Shown: one piece after another, positions 1-8,335 of the stretch
How the letters are laid out: every line of letters starts with the position of its first letter
Position numbering within the stretch: the first letter of the stretch is position 1
DNA from: CAZUSO01 sp964622775
GTDB lineage: Bacteria; Bacteroidota; Bacteroidia; Chitinophagales; Chitinophagaceae
Reading direction: 5' to 3'
Assembly: GCA_964622775.1 (NCBI GenBank)
Contig: CAZUSO010000024.1
Location: 1 to 41,639 of the forward strand
Length of the DNA stretch: 41,639 bases
The notes under the pieces: model-generated
Database searches by the model: none
What the model saw: only the letters and a program-made list of their open reading frames with translations
What the model was told of the DNA's origin: nothing
Position numbers and translations under genes: made by a program

Positions 1-240
1 ATAACTTATTAGAAAAATAGAACACTGTGCAAACATAGGATGACGGCACGTTTTTGCGGAATGACAAAAAACATTACACCACATGCAACATTTGGGATAC
101 ACCCCTCTTAGGTTGAGTAATTAACGTTCAATTACATTCATTATTATTTCGCCATATTGATATGTTGAGAAGTCTGCGGTATAATCATCAGATTGCAATG
201 CCTTTTTTTGTACCACAATAGGCATAAAACCTATTTGCAG
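1..240. other. Intergenic stretch before the LuxR-type gene
   Basis: No convincing gene was found here. It holds one copy of a 31-nt dispersed repeat (74-104). The rest is AT-rich leader sequence in front of the regulator at 241. Confidence 0.5.
74..104 (+). repeat. 31-nt dispersed repeat, copy 1
   Basis: This stretch matches 2978-3008 at 28 of 31 positions, around the core AACATTTGGGATA. Both copies lie between genes, about 2.9 kb apart, so it is a small intergenic repeat of unknown role. No open frame spans it. Confidence 0.6.
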
Positions 241-1004
241 ATGGATAAACTCATACTCAAAAAGGCCGGAGATATATGGAAGGAAATCGGGCAACATAAA
301 AAACCCGAAGCATTACAGGTGGAAATAGAAATATACAAAAAGATGCTCAACCTGTTTCAGGGGGGGATTATTGCTATTTTATCTTTAGCCCGCCCACTAT
401 GCAGATGGAATACACCAACGAATCCATCACCAGGTTGTTAGGCTATACCCCTGATGAATTTACGCTGGAAAAATTCTTAGAAGTTATTCATCCCGATGAT
501 TTATCCACCTACCTGAATTTTGAAGCTACTATCACTGAATTTTGGAAAAGCCTGCCTCCGGAAAAGGTCTTTAAATATAAGACCAGATACGATTTCCGGA
601 TTCACTGCAAAGACGGCAGCCATAAAAGGTTATTGCAGCAGGTAGCGGTGACACAAAGTGATGAGGACGGCGCAGTGCTGCGGACTTTCGTGATCTTTAC
701 AGATATTTCCGACCTGAAACAAAGCAACAAAATGGTGCTGTCTATTATAGGATTGGAAGGGGAACCGTCTTATATAGACATACAGCCTGTGCAGGCACTG
801 GTTCCCTATAAAAGCATCCTGAGCAAAAGAGAAATGGAGGTTTTCCATCTATTGGTGGAGGAATACCAAACGGCAGAGATAGCGAAAATATTAGGGATTA
901 GCATCCATACGGTATCTACGCACCGAAAAAATATTTTCAAAAAAACAGATACCGGCTCCGTTTTGCAATTGGTAAAGCTGGGATTAGAAAAAGGCTGGAT
1001 TTGA
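241..1004 (+). pseudogene. PAS-LuxR transcriptional regulator, frameshifted at a G7 run
   Basis: The second frame (from about 366) encodes a PAS-like sensor segment (GYTPDEF, then EVIHPDDL) and a C-terminal LuxR-type helix-turn-helix (LSKREMEVFHLLVEE, TAEIAKILGISIHTVSTHRK). This is the usual build of short Bacteroidota PAS-LuxR regulators. The first frame, from the ATG at 241, gives a plausible N-terminus that ends LNLFQ at a run of seven G (360-366). The natural continuation DYCYFIFSPPTMQMEY is in another frame. One extra G, or two fewer, would restore a single protein of about 254 residues. The gene may be broken, phase-variable through G-run slippage, or affected by a homopolymer sequencing error. 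The ATG at 399 could only make a protein lacking the start of the PAS domain. Confidence 0.75.
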
Positions 1005-1053
1005 TTCCCCGGTACCATTGCAGCCCTGGGGAATCATCATATCACTTCACTAT

Positions 1054-2685
1054 TCAATTTATCCCTATCCCGTACAGCTCCTGTTTTTGCTGCACTACCC
1101 TTGCATCGTTAATATATTCGTCAAAGGGCATTTCTTTATCGATCAATCCTGCGGGAGTCAGCTCCAGTACCCGGTCTGCCACCGTCTGTGCCAGTTCATG
1201 GTCGCGTGTAGTGAAAATAACGGTTCCTTTAAAATCCTTCATGCCGTTATTCAGTGCGGTGATGGATTCCAGATCCAGGTGATTCGTAGGCTCATCAAAG
1301 CTGAGCACGTTACCCTTCTGCATCATCATGCGGCTCAGCATGCAACGTACCTTTTCGCCGCCGCTCAGCACGGTGCACTGCTTTTGGGTTTCATCTCCGC
1401 TAAAAAGCATCCGGCCTAAAAATCCGCGGATAAATGTTTCGTCCTTTTCTTCTGAGTACTGGCGCAGCCAATCCACCAAATTCATATCTTTACCCTCAAA
1501 GTATTGGGTATTATCGGCCGGCAGGTAAGTTGGCGTAATCGTCACACCCCATTTATAAGATCCTTCAAAGTCGGTATCTTCTCCGTTGATGATCTGGTAA
1601 AACGCCGTAGTAGCCAGGCTGTTTTCTGAAAGTAGGGCCACTTTCTGCCCGCGCTTCAGATCAAGGTTAATGTCTTTAAAAAGCGTCTGACCATTCAAGG
1701 TCTTTCCAAGCCCTTTCACTTCTAATATCTGGTCGCCGGCATCACGCAGCTGGTTATTGAATAGGATGGCCGGATATTTCCGGTTGCTGGGCTTCATGTC
1801 ATCAAGATTGATTTTGTCGAGCATTTTCTTTTTGCTGGTAGCCTGTTTCGACTTCGATGCATTGGCAGAAAACCGGGCAATAAATTCCTTCAGTTCGGCA
1901 ATGCGGTCTTCTGCCTTCTTATTCTGATCGGCACGCTGCTTCAGCATCAACTGGCTGGATTCGTACCAGAACGAATAGTTTCCGGTAAAAATATTAATCT
2001 TCCCGAAATCAATATCGGCAACATGGGTACATACGGTATCTAAGAAGTGACGATCATGCGATACCACCAATACTACCTTATCATAATCCGCCAGGAAATT
2101 TTCCAGCCAGGTTATGGTTTGCAGATCCAGGTCGTTGGTGGGCTCATCCAGCAGCAGGATATCAGGATTACCAAACAGCGCCTGCGCCAGCAGTACGCGC
2201 ACTTTTTCATTGCCATCAAGATCCTTAACCTGCATATAATGCTTGTTCTCCTTCACCCCCAGATTACTCAATAAGGTTGCCGCATCGCTTTCCGCACTCC
2301 AGCCGTCCATCTCACCGAAGATGCCTTCCAATTCGCCGGCTTTGAGGCCATCTTCCTCCGTAAAATCTTCTTTGGCATATAAGGCGTCCTTCTCCAGCAT
2401 AATGTTATACAGCACTTCATTCCCCATAATGACAGCCTGAAGTACCTGCACATCATCAAACTGGTGGTGATCCTGCTTCAGTACGCTCATGCGCTGACCT
2501 TTAGGGATTTCCACACTGCCGGTAGTCGGATCCAGCTCACCGGAAAGAATTTTCAGGAAAGTAGATTTTCCGGCGCCATTCGCTCCGATAATTCCATAGC
2601 AATTGCCTTCCGTAAACTTCAGATTGACATCTTCAAACAAAATCCGCTTCCCATAGCGCAGGGAAAGATTGGAAACACTAATCAT
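1054..2685 (-). CDS. ABC-F family ATPase (YbiT-like)
   Basis: This is a soluble protein of 543 residues with two ABC domains and no membrane segments, which fits the ABC-F group of ribosome-associated ATPases. Domain 1 has a good Walker A (GANGAGKS, about 34-41) and LLLDEPTNDLD. Its signature reads LDGNEKVRVLLAQ rather than LSGGE. Domain 2 has a clear signature (LSGGEKVRCMLSR) and LSFDEPTNHLD, but its P-loop position reads SENSLATT and lacks the GK pair. These departures match what I recall of Bacteroidota YbiT-like members, so I read them as subfamily traits. The linker between the domains (IARFSANASKSKQATSKKK) is the charged ABC-F linker. Its role is probably at the ribosomal E site, in translation control or ribosome rescue. 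Antibiotic resistance cannot be inferred. It is transcribed alone, convergent to the regulator at 241-1004. Confidence 0.9.
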   Translation of the reverse strand: MISVSNLSLRYGKRILFEDVNLKFTEGNCYGIIGANGAGKSTFLKILSGELDPTTGSVEIPKGQRMSVLKQDHHQFDDVQVLQAVIMGNEVLYNIMLEKDALYAKEDFTEEDGLKAGELEGIFGEMDGWSAESDAATLLSNLGVKENKHYMQVKDLDGNEKVRVLLAQALFGNPDILLLDEPTNDLDLQTITWLENFLADYDKVVLVVSHDRHFLDTVCTHVADIDFGKINIFTGNYSFWYESSQLMLKQRADQNKKAEDRIAELKEFIARFSANASKSKQATSKKKMLDKINLDDMKPSNRKYPAILFNNQLRDAGDQILEVKGLGKTLNGQTLFKDINLDLKRGQKVALLSENSLATTAFYQIINGEDTDFEGSYKWGVTITPTYLPADNTQYFEGKDMNLVDWLRQYSEEKDETFIRGFLGRMLFSGDETQKQCTVLSGGEKVRCMLSRMMMQKGNVLSFDEPTNHLDLESITALNNGMKDFKGTVIFTTRDHELAQTVADRVLELTPAGLIDKEMPFDEYINDARVVQQKQELYGIGIN

Positions 2686-2733
2686 TAAAACGAAATTGAG
2701 ATTTAATTTAAGAAAAAATATTATATAAGTTTG

Positions 2734-2741
2734 CGAAGGTA
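2734..2741 (-). promoter_or_regulatory. Probable -7 element of the ABC-F gene
   Basis: On the minus strand the sequence reads TACCTTCG, one base from the Bacteroidota -7 consensus TAnnTTTG, about 50 nt before the start codon. No good TTG -33 box was found upstream, so this is tentative. Confidence 0.4.
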
Positions 2742-2862
2742 CTACATTTTACCGGATTTTCAGTTATGGGAAACAGTTGCCGTGCATCCCAAATTGTCGC
2801 ACCTGAGCAATCTCCAGAATGTAAAAGGTATCGTCATTCCGGGTGTAGGGCAGCGGAATCGG

Positions 2863-2906
2863 GGAATCTCCCGGGCGCCCGCCCATCCTCCCGCATGGGA
2901 GATTCC
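2863..2906. repeat. Inverted repeat (REP-like), 10-bp arms
   Basis: GGAATCTCCC (2863-2872) pairs perfectly with GGGAGATTCC (2897-2906) across a GC-rich 24-nt loop. There is no T-tract, so it is not a typical terminator. With the hairpin next to it, it looks like an intergenic palindromic repeat unit between the divergent ABC-F and sucD genes. Confidence 0.6.
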
Positions 2907-2914
2907 TCCACGCA

Positions 2915-2951
2915 AAAATCCTGATCGGATTGCGCAGCAATCCGGGATTTT
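2915..2951. repeat. Long bulged hairpin (REP-like)
   Basis: AAAATCC pairs with GGATTTT, and CGGATTGC pairs with GCAATCCG, around a 3-nt GCA loop. Only a TGAT bulge interrupts the left arm. The stem is 15 bp in total. It sits 8 nt after the preceding inverted repeat, and no gene ends at this point. The remainder of 2952-3200 shows nothing further except repeat copy 2. Confidence 0.6.
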
Positions 2952-2977
2952 CTTAATCTGAAGGACGATAAAAGAAC

Positions 2978-3008
2978 TTATACCACATACAACATTTGGG
3001 ATATACCC
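2978..3008 (+). repeat. 31-nt dispersed repeat, copy 2
   Basis: Partner of 74-104, with 28 of 31 identical bases in the same orientation. It lies in the sucD upstream region, well before the promoter. Confidence 0.6.
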
Positions 3009-3205
3009 AAACAGTTGCGGTTGGTGAAATTACTTTTAGACTTTCTATCGTGGTTCTTGTTTTGCATCGTAACAAAAAGCTCGCACCAAAACAAGGAAAG
3101 CTCCTGTTTTATAACCTCATATCCAGCCCGGGACTATAAATAATAAACTCCTTTGAGGCTAAGCATACCTAAAAGCGATTTCCCTGATCATAAAGCGGCC
3201 GCACT

Positions 3206-3235
3206 TTGCATTTCCGTATTCAAATTGTACATTTG
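3206..3235 (+). promoter_or_regulatory. sucD promoter (-33 TTG, -7 TACATTTG)
   Basis: TTG at 3206-3208, then 19 nt, then TACATTTG at 3228-3235. This is a full match to the Bacteroidota sigma-ABfr promoter form TTG-N19-TAnnTTTG. It would start transcription about 35 nt before the sucD ATG. Confidence 0.7.
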
Positions 3236-3278
3236 CACCGTTTTTTACTTTATTACACCCCATAAACAATATATAATA

Positions 3279-4166
3279 ATGGCAGTTTTAGTCAATGAAA
3301 ATTCAAAAGTGATCGTTCAGGGATTCACCGGTACGGAAGGAACTTTCCACGCGGAGCAAATGATAGCATACGGAACCAATGTGGTAGGCGGGGTGACTCC
3401 GGGAAAAGGAGGCATGAACCACCTGGATCGTCCGGTTTTCAATACGGTGAAAGAAGCTGTGGAACAGGCCGGTGCAGATACTTCCATCATCTTTGTACCC
3501 CCTGCTTTTGCCGCTGATGCCATTATGGAAGCCAGCGATGCAGGCATCAAAGTGATCATTTGTATTACGGAAGGCATTCCCGTTCAGGATATGGTAAAGG
3601 CTCGTGAATATATTCAGGGTAAAGACTGCCGTTTGATCGGGCCGAACTGTCCCGGCGTTATTACTGCGGGAGCGGCTAAGGTAGGCATTATGCCCGGCTT
3701 TGTTTTTAAACCGGGAAAGATTGGCATCGTTTCCAAATCCGGCACACTGACTTACGAAGCGGCTGATCAGGCTGTGAAAGCCGGCATGGGCATCTCTACT
3801 GCAATTGGCATTGGCGGAGACCCCATCATCGGTACTACCACGCGGGAAGCCGTAGCGTTGCTGATGAGCGACCCGGAAACCGAAGGCATTATTATGATTG
3901 GCGAGATCGGAGGCAATATGGAAGCGGAGGCCGCAATCTGGCTGAAAGATAATATGCGTAAACCTGTTGTAGGCTTCATCGCCGGTCAGACAGCGCCTCC
4001 GGGGCGCCGCATGGGTCATGCCGGCGCCATCATCGGCGGGGCAGACGATACGGCCGCCGCCAAGATGAAGATCATGAGCGAATGTGGAATCCATGTGGTA
4101 GCCAGTCCCGCGGATATCGGCAAGACAATGGCAGAAGTGATTAGCGCAAAGGCGGTAACGGCATAA
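3279..4166 (+). CDS. sucD: Succinyl-CoA ligase (ADP-forming) alpha subunit
   Basis: It carries out the reversible substrate-level phosphorylation step of the TCA cycle, succinyl-CoA to succinate, together with the beta subunit SucC (not in this window). The 295 residues match the family's usual length. Visible features are the N-terminal CoA-binding Rossmann part (VQGFTGTEGTFHAEQ), IGPNCPGVI, SKSGTLTYEA, and the C-terminal MGHAGAIIGG segment that carries the phosphorylated histidine. The ATG at 3279 is chosen over an upstream one at 3153. Translation from 3279 begins exactly like known SucD (MAVLVNENSKVIVQG), and the promoter lies downstream of 3153. The gene is monocistronic, with its own promoter and a strong terminator. 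sucC is not adjacent, as is common in this phylum. Confidence 0.97.
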   Translation: MAVLVNENSKVIVQGFTGTEGTFHAEQMIAYGTNVVGGVTPGKGGMNHLDRPVFNTVKEAVEQAGADTSIIFVPPAFAADAIMEASDAGIKVIICITEGIPVQDMVKAREYIQGKDCRLIGPNCPGVITAGAAKVGIMPGFVFKPGKIGIVSKSGTLTYEAADQAVKAGMGISTAIGIGGDPIIGTTTREAVALLMSDPETEGIIMIGEIGGNMEAEAAIWLKDNMRKPVVGFIAGQTAPPGRRMGHAGAIIGGADDTAAAKMKIMSECGIHVVASPADIGKTMAEVISAKAVTA

Positions 4167-4194
4167 TCCGGGAATAAGTAGTTTTCATAATAGA

Positions 4195-4230
4195 AAAATG
4201 CTGCGATCTACAAGAATCGCAGCATTTTTT
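4195..4230. terminator. Bidirectional terminator between sucD and the T9SS protein gene
   Basis: AAATGCTGCGAT pairs perfectly with ATCGCAGCATTT, with an 8-nt loop, a T-run on the right and an A-run on the left. It can end transcripts from both sides, and the two genes converge here. Confidence 0.85.
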
Positions 4231-4267
4231 AAAATTTGTGGTCTCCAACTTCCGCCTTAGTAATCTA

Positions 4268-5998
4268 TTATTCCTTTACAAAAACCTTCCTAACAACTTG
4301 ACCTTGCTCATCTTGTAACACTACAAAATATATTCCATCAGGTAAATTATTGACAAATATTTCTATTTGACTATCGGGTTGATAAGTCCTCTTCATTTTA
4401 ACCCCTCCTTTAGAATCATATATAGTCGCTAACATCGTTCCCTTCTGGTTTTTAATTTTTATATTAATATAGTTCTTTGCCGGGTTAGGGAATATTTCAA
4501 CATTGTTTAAGGTTATATTGTTTTTCTCTGAGTCAATTATCGACTTATTATCAAAACAAGAATATTTCATTTTTAAATCTTTAATAATATCAAGTTGGAG
4601 TGGGATAAATGTATATGATACATCTACTAAGTCCATATCTGGTACATATTCATAAATCTCGGAACTATTTGACACAATAGAATTATTCTCAAGTGTACAG
4701 TGCATACCGTTAGGAATAGTATCTTCGATCTTACTGAATTTTTGTACAAAGAGATCATATTGTCCTATCTGTTGAGGATCATTTTTGCTCGTTCCAGCAA
4801 GAACTATGTCGTTATTATTTCCGCTAATGCTATTAACAATTTGTGATCCCGCAATAATGTTTATTTTAGGAAATGCATAATTTGAATTAATGACTGCGTC
4901 TATAGACAATGAGGGCGCCGGAGCTCCATAGTTAGGAAAAAAGAAATCAAAAGGCGCAGTTGTAGGATTATTTATAAGGTAATGATTGGAACTTGGTGAA
5001 ATATATAAAGCGGGAGATCCCTGTGCCACAGCACTACCATTTAAAAATACATTATTAGAAAGCACGCTCCCATCGAGCTTCTTTAAAGTAGTTAATGCCG
5101 TATATGCCGCTCCACTTCCTCCCCAAGAGAAGTCTACACTGGTAAGAACCAAAATAGTTGTATCCAGAGAAATAATATCTTGCATATGCTGAGAATTATT
5201 TCCATTATAAGAGATATCATAATTTTTATTCCAAATCATATTTAAACCATAATCTAACTTCATGACATTCATATCCATAAAACTATTCCCCTGATGATTT
5301 CCAGTAACATAAATAAAATATGCATCAAAGGCTAAGTGCCATAAGCCATTTGTATTGTATGGAATCGGATATACCTTATTTGCTATAATACTACCATTTG
5401 TTGCGTTAAACATCGTAATTATTCCATCTGAATATGTCGGACTAAAGTCCTTTTCTCCACTCGTTACAATATTTCCATTAGGTAAAACTTTTACATCAAT
5501 ATATATATCACCTCTCCTATTAGGCACATTATTAAAGTTATTTATACTAACATGTCGGTTCCACATAATGTTTCCCGTATTACCATCAAATTTGTATATA
5601 CAAGCTTTGCTGAATGTGCCTGTATAAGGAAAACTTGCTGGTACCCTTTCTGATGTTCCCACCGCTATAATATCTCCTTCCGGAGTAAGATCCAAAGCTA
5701 AAAACATGTCTTCCAAATTGTTATTAACACCAATAGTACGGCTCCACATTATAGAGCCATCTGGTTTGATTTTTACAACAAGCATATCTGTCTGAGTATA
5801 ATCATAATCTACTGTATCAGGAGAAAGGCTTGAGGAATAACCCACTACAATTACATTTCCCCTAGAGTCAAGTTTTGTTTCTAATGCCACTTCTGACCTA
5901 TTAGAAAGCCCATAGTAACTTGAAAAAATGGATGTTTGAGCATGCAGCAAGAGAAAATTCATACTCACTAAGCCAAAAGTGGTCAAAAGTGTTTTCAT
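4268..5998 (-). CDS. Secreted protein with T9SS C-terminal sorting domain (paralog A)
   Basis: 576 residues. An N-terminal signal peptide ending near LLLHAQ targets it to the Sec system. The last roughly 80 residues form a type IX secretion sorting domain: NVEIFPNPAKNYINI, then GVKMKRTY and LPDGIYFVVLQDEQGQVVRKVFV. It should therefore cross the outer membrane and be anchored or released. The body is a chain of beta-rich segments of the form WSRTIG / DIIAVGTSERV / GNIVTSGEKDFSPTYSDG, resembling repeated beta-propeller-like units. It is clearly a paralog of the protein at 8336-10096: LEDMFLALDL, SKACIYKF and HVSINNFNNVP are shared or nearly so. No catalytic motif was seen. The gene is visibly more AT-rich than its neighbours. 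Confidence 0.85.
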   Translation of the reverse strand: MKTLLTTFGLVSMNFLLLHAQTSIFSSYYGLSNRSEVALETKLDSRGNVIVVGYSSSLSPDTVDYDYTQTDMLVVKIKPDGSIMWSRTIGVNNNLEDMFLALDLTPEGDIIAVGTSERVPASFPYTGTFSKACIYKFDGNTGNIMWNRHVSINNFNNVPNRRGDIYIDVKVLPNGNIVTSGEKDFSPTYSDGIITMFNATNGSIIANKVYPIPYNTNGLWHLAFDAYFIYVTGNHQGNSFMDMNVMKLDYGLNMIWNKNYDISYNGNNSQHMQDIISLDTTILVLTSVDFSWGGSGAAYTALTTLKKLDGSVLSNNVFLNGSAVAQGSPALYISPSSNHYLINNPTTAPFDFFFPNYGAPAPSLSIDAVINSNYAFPKINIIAGSQIVNSISGNNNDIVLAGTSKNDPQQIGQYDLFVQKFSKIEDTIPNGMHCTLENNSIVSNSSEIYEYVPDMDLVDVSYTFIPLQLDIIKDLKMKYSCFDNKSIIDSEKNNITLNNVEIFPNPAKNYINIKIKNQKGTMLATIYDSKGGVKMKRTYQPDSQIEIFVNNLPDGIYFVVLQDEQGQVVRKVFVKE

Positions 5999-6192
5999 AA
6001 GAAAATAAATTTAGAAATTAAATATACCGATATTTCAATAGATAACCAAGCATTCATTGCACATATCTGCAAAAGTGAAGCAGCCACCCAAACCCTTAAG
6101 AAATAACTTCAAATAATAAATCTGCCCAAAAAGCATAGATATATAAACCCATGGATACTTTTAATTTTCCAACCCAGCGTCTAAAAACGAAC

Positions 6193-6867
6193 TCAATACC
6201 TGTTTTTAAATGTATCGACATCAATGAGGCCTAACCATTCTTTTCTATTGTTGGCCAATTCCTCATAACTTAATGAGGCGATGGGTTTATTAACCGACAG
6301 GTTGTTATGCCGGTCTTTTGCTTTCTTCACTATGCCTAAGCCCTGATCCGTATCAATAACATTTACGGCCAGATCAGTCCTGCTATTTCTGAGATCAACA
6401 ATCGCCTTCCATACATCGCCATTCCAATTACCCGAAAATTTCCGCGCTTTCCATTCCAGGAAAGACACGCTGGCTTCCCTGGTTACCGGATTACAATCGT
6501 GCAACATAATAACACCATCGTCGTTCAGGTATTTCAAGGTATTGATAACATCATTAAAAGCATATTGGTATTCGTGCATTCCATCAATAAAACAAATGTC
6601 AATTCCGGATTCTTTAAAGAGTTCATCGCCCTTTTTTTCAAAAAAGTCATCACTGGACATTTCAAAATACTGAGCACTTTTTACCCTGCGGTTTAAAATG
6701 TCGTAATACAGTTTCCTTCTTTTATTGAGCTTAAATTCAGGATCAACTGCTATTTTCCTTTCAATCTTAACCGGAAAAAAATTCGTCCCTCTGAATACGC
6801 CTATTTCGAGGTACGTTTTGTAGCCGTTTTTATCAATCAATTGCTGTATGGCTTCTGTTCTGATCAT
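6193..6867 (-). CDS. Class I SAM-dependent methyltransferase (Methyltransf_24-like)
   Basis: 224 residues with the Rossmann-type signature of small-molecule or sugar methyltransferases: YLEIGVFRGTN (motif I, SAM binding, about 19-29), KIAVDPEF, DICFIDGMHEYQYAFNDV, and GVIMLHDCNP. The start ATG follows the end of the upstream glycosyltransferase gene by only 4 nt, so the two form an operon. The context suggests modification of a glycan or surface polysaccharide, possibly one attached to the neighbouring exported proteins. The substrate cannot be read from the sequence. Confidence 0.8.
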   Translation of the reverse strand: MIRTEAIQQLIDKNGYKTYLEIGVFRGTNFFPVKIERKIAVDPEFKLNKRRKLYYDILNRRVKSAQYFEMSSDDFFEKKGDELFKESGIDICFIDGMHEYQYAFNDVINTLKYLNDDGVIMLHDCNPVTREASVSFLEWKARKFSGNWNGDVWKAIVDLRNSRTDLAVNVIDTDQGLGIVKKAKDRHNNLSVNKPIASLSYEELANNRKEWLGLIDVDTFKNRY

Positions 6868-6871
6868 TATA

Positions 6872-7813
6872 TTACAAGTTGTTAATTAAATCTATTCTAA
6901 GCGTGTTTATGGAAAAGAGATTATAATGCAGCCGGACATGTTCCGCCAGTTTTTCACCCTTTTCACTTACATAATTTTTGTTTTCATGGTAATACTTCAC
7001 AATATTATACCATTCTGATTTGTTTTCTGCAAAATCAATAAAAGATTTATCCCGGTCATTATAGTATGGAAGGGTTTTACTGGCAATAACAGGAATGCCT
7101 TTACACCCTGCTTCGATGGTCTTCAGATTTGATTTGGATTGATTAAAGGGGTTATTTTTCATGGGAACAATTAAACAATCCGAATCATTATATATATCCA
7201 TGTATCTATCGTGAGGTAATTTACTAATTGTTGAACAAAGCTTTAAAGGAAAAATTTGCTCCGGCGGCAGCTCCTGATATTTATTGCCATAATCAACGGC
7301 TGAAAAATTGATATTCAAATTTTTCAAAGCATCCAGCAATTCAACATTCTTATGATTATGCCAGGAACCGGTATAGATGAAGCGCACTTCGTCCGAATCT
7401 GACCTTCCTGCATTAAATTGTCCATCTCCAAATGGCAGCGCATTAGGGATTATGGCTACATTTTTATTGATTCGCTGCACATGGCGATATAATACTTCGG
7501 TGGTCGTTGTTATTAATGCTGAATTTTTAATCAGCTGCTCTATTTGATACCCTTTGAAAATATTTAGGGGTAATAATGGCCTTCTCCAATAATCATCAAT
7601 ATCCATGATTATTTTAAAGCCATATTTTTTCTTCAGGGAAAAAAATGTTTCAATATCTATACCGGGAAATCTGTTGAAATAAACAATGTCGGCTTCTTCG
7701 AGCTTATCCGTAATGGCTATAGCTCCCTGTACCTGTAAATAACTTAGGGGCAATTGTATTCTGTGATAATTACTGCTCAGTTCCGGGTGGACTATCGCAT
7801 AAATTTTTTTCAT
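6872..7813 (-). CDS. Glycosyltransferase (GT-B fold, GT4-like)
   Basis: 313 residues. The C-terminal half has the GT-B donor-site pattern: VRFIYTGSWHNHKN, then SDCLIVPMKNNPFNQSKSNLKTIEAG, where the glutamate-containing EAG segment binds the sugar nucleotide. CKGIPVIASKTLPYY follows. The N-terminal half has ADIVYFNRFPG and a Rossmann-like strand KIIMDIDDYW. There is no signal peptide, so it is cytosolic. It is the first gene of a two-gene operon with the methyltransferase at 6193-6867, placed between two paralogous T9SS cargo genes. The acceptor is unknown. Confidence 0.8.
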   Translation of the reverse strand: MKKIYAIVHPELSSNYHRIQLPLSYLQVQGAIAITDKLEEADIVYFNRFPGIDIETFFSLKKKYGFKIIMDIDDYWRRPLLPLNIFKGYQIEQLIKNSALITTTTEVLYRHVQRINKNVAIIPNALPFGDGQFNAGRSDSDEVRFIYTGSWHNHKNVELLDALKNLNINFSAVDYGNKYQELPPEQIFPLKLCSTISKLPHDRYMDIYNDSDCLIVPMKNNPFNQSKSNLKTIEAGCKGIPVIASKTLPYYNDRDKSFIDFAENKSEWYNIVKYYHENKNYVSEKGEKLAEHVRLHYNLFSINTLRIDLINNL

Positions 7814-7987
7814 GCTCGGTTACTCAAAATAAATATTACCTCATTTCCTTCGGGGCAGTCCTTTGATCCCATTGGAGGCAGGATAGAGATATGGTGCGAA
7901 TAATGCTTTAGTTTATTAAGAACCCAACAAATGTAATGCTTAATATTTGATTTGATTTATGGATTTTATTATACTGTATCCAGGTTT

Positions 7988-8145
7988 AAAGAGGCTGTCT
8001 AAATAAGGTTAGTTTCTCACAAAGAGGGCTAAGAATGCAAAGAAACAAAGTTTGTAATCGCTTCAAAAAAATAGATTCACGTAGTTCGCTTTGTTCTTCT
8101 TTGTTTCATTGCGTGAAATTTGGTTGCTTTTTAGATAACCTCTTT
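7988..8145. repeat. MITE-like element, 158 bp with 16-bp terminal inverted repeats
   Basis: The left end AAAGAGGCTGTCTAAA (7988-8003) and the right end TTTAGATAACCTCTTT (8130-8145) are inverted copies with 14 of 16 matches. The interior carries a second, weaker inverted pair (GCAAAGAAACAAAG against CTTTGTTTCATTGC). No open frame lies between the ends. The GAGGCTGTCTAAA-type end resembles insertion-sequence termini seen in Bacteroidota, so this is probably a non-autonomous relic. The rest of 7814-8270 shows nothing else. Confidence 0.6.
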
Positions 8146-8265
8146 GGTAAATTTACGAGATGCAAATAGCATAGGGAAAGTGGCCATATCCTCTGTGATT
8201 TTCATACTTCGGGTTCTTACATGGACTTTATTATGGTTCAAAACTAATTCTATAGGCTTTAATAA

Positions 8266-8296
8266 TTGTTTAATTGCAGAACAACTTATACCTTTG
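8266..8296 (+). promoter_or_regulatory. Promoter of T9SS protein paralog B
   Basis: TTG at 8266-8268, 20 nt, then TACCTTTG at 8289-8296. This matches the Bacteroidota promoter form. The start codon lies about 40 nt downstream. Confidence 0.65.
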
Positions 8297-8335
8297 TCCG
8301 TGTATATAATAATTTATTTTTAATAAATAATACTC

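Noticed and set aside
1054..2685. Missing Walker A lysine in the second ABC domain as a sign of gene decay
   Set aside because: The frame is intact and the remaining motifs are good. From what I recall, YbiT-like Bacteroidota members share this degenerate second P-loop, so it looks like a subfamily trait.
3303..4094. Long open frame antisense to sucD
   Set aside because: It is a shadow of codon bias in a conserved gene. It has no ribosome-binding site and the product has no sensible composition.
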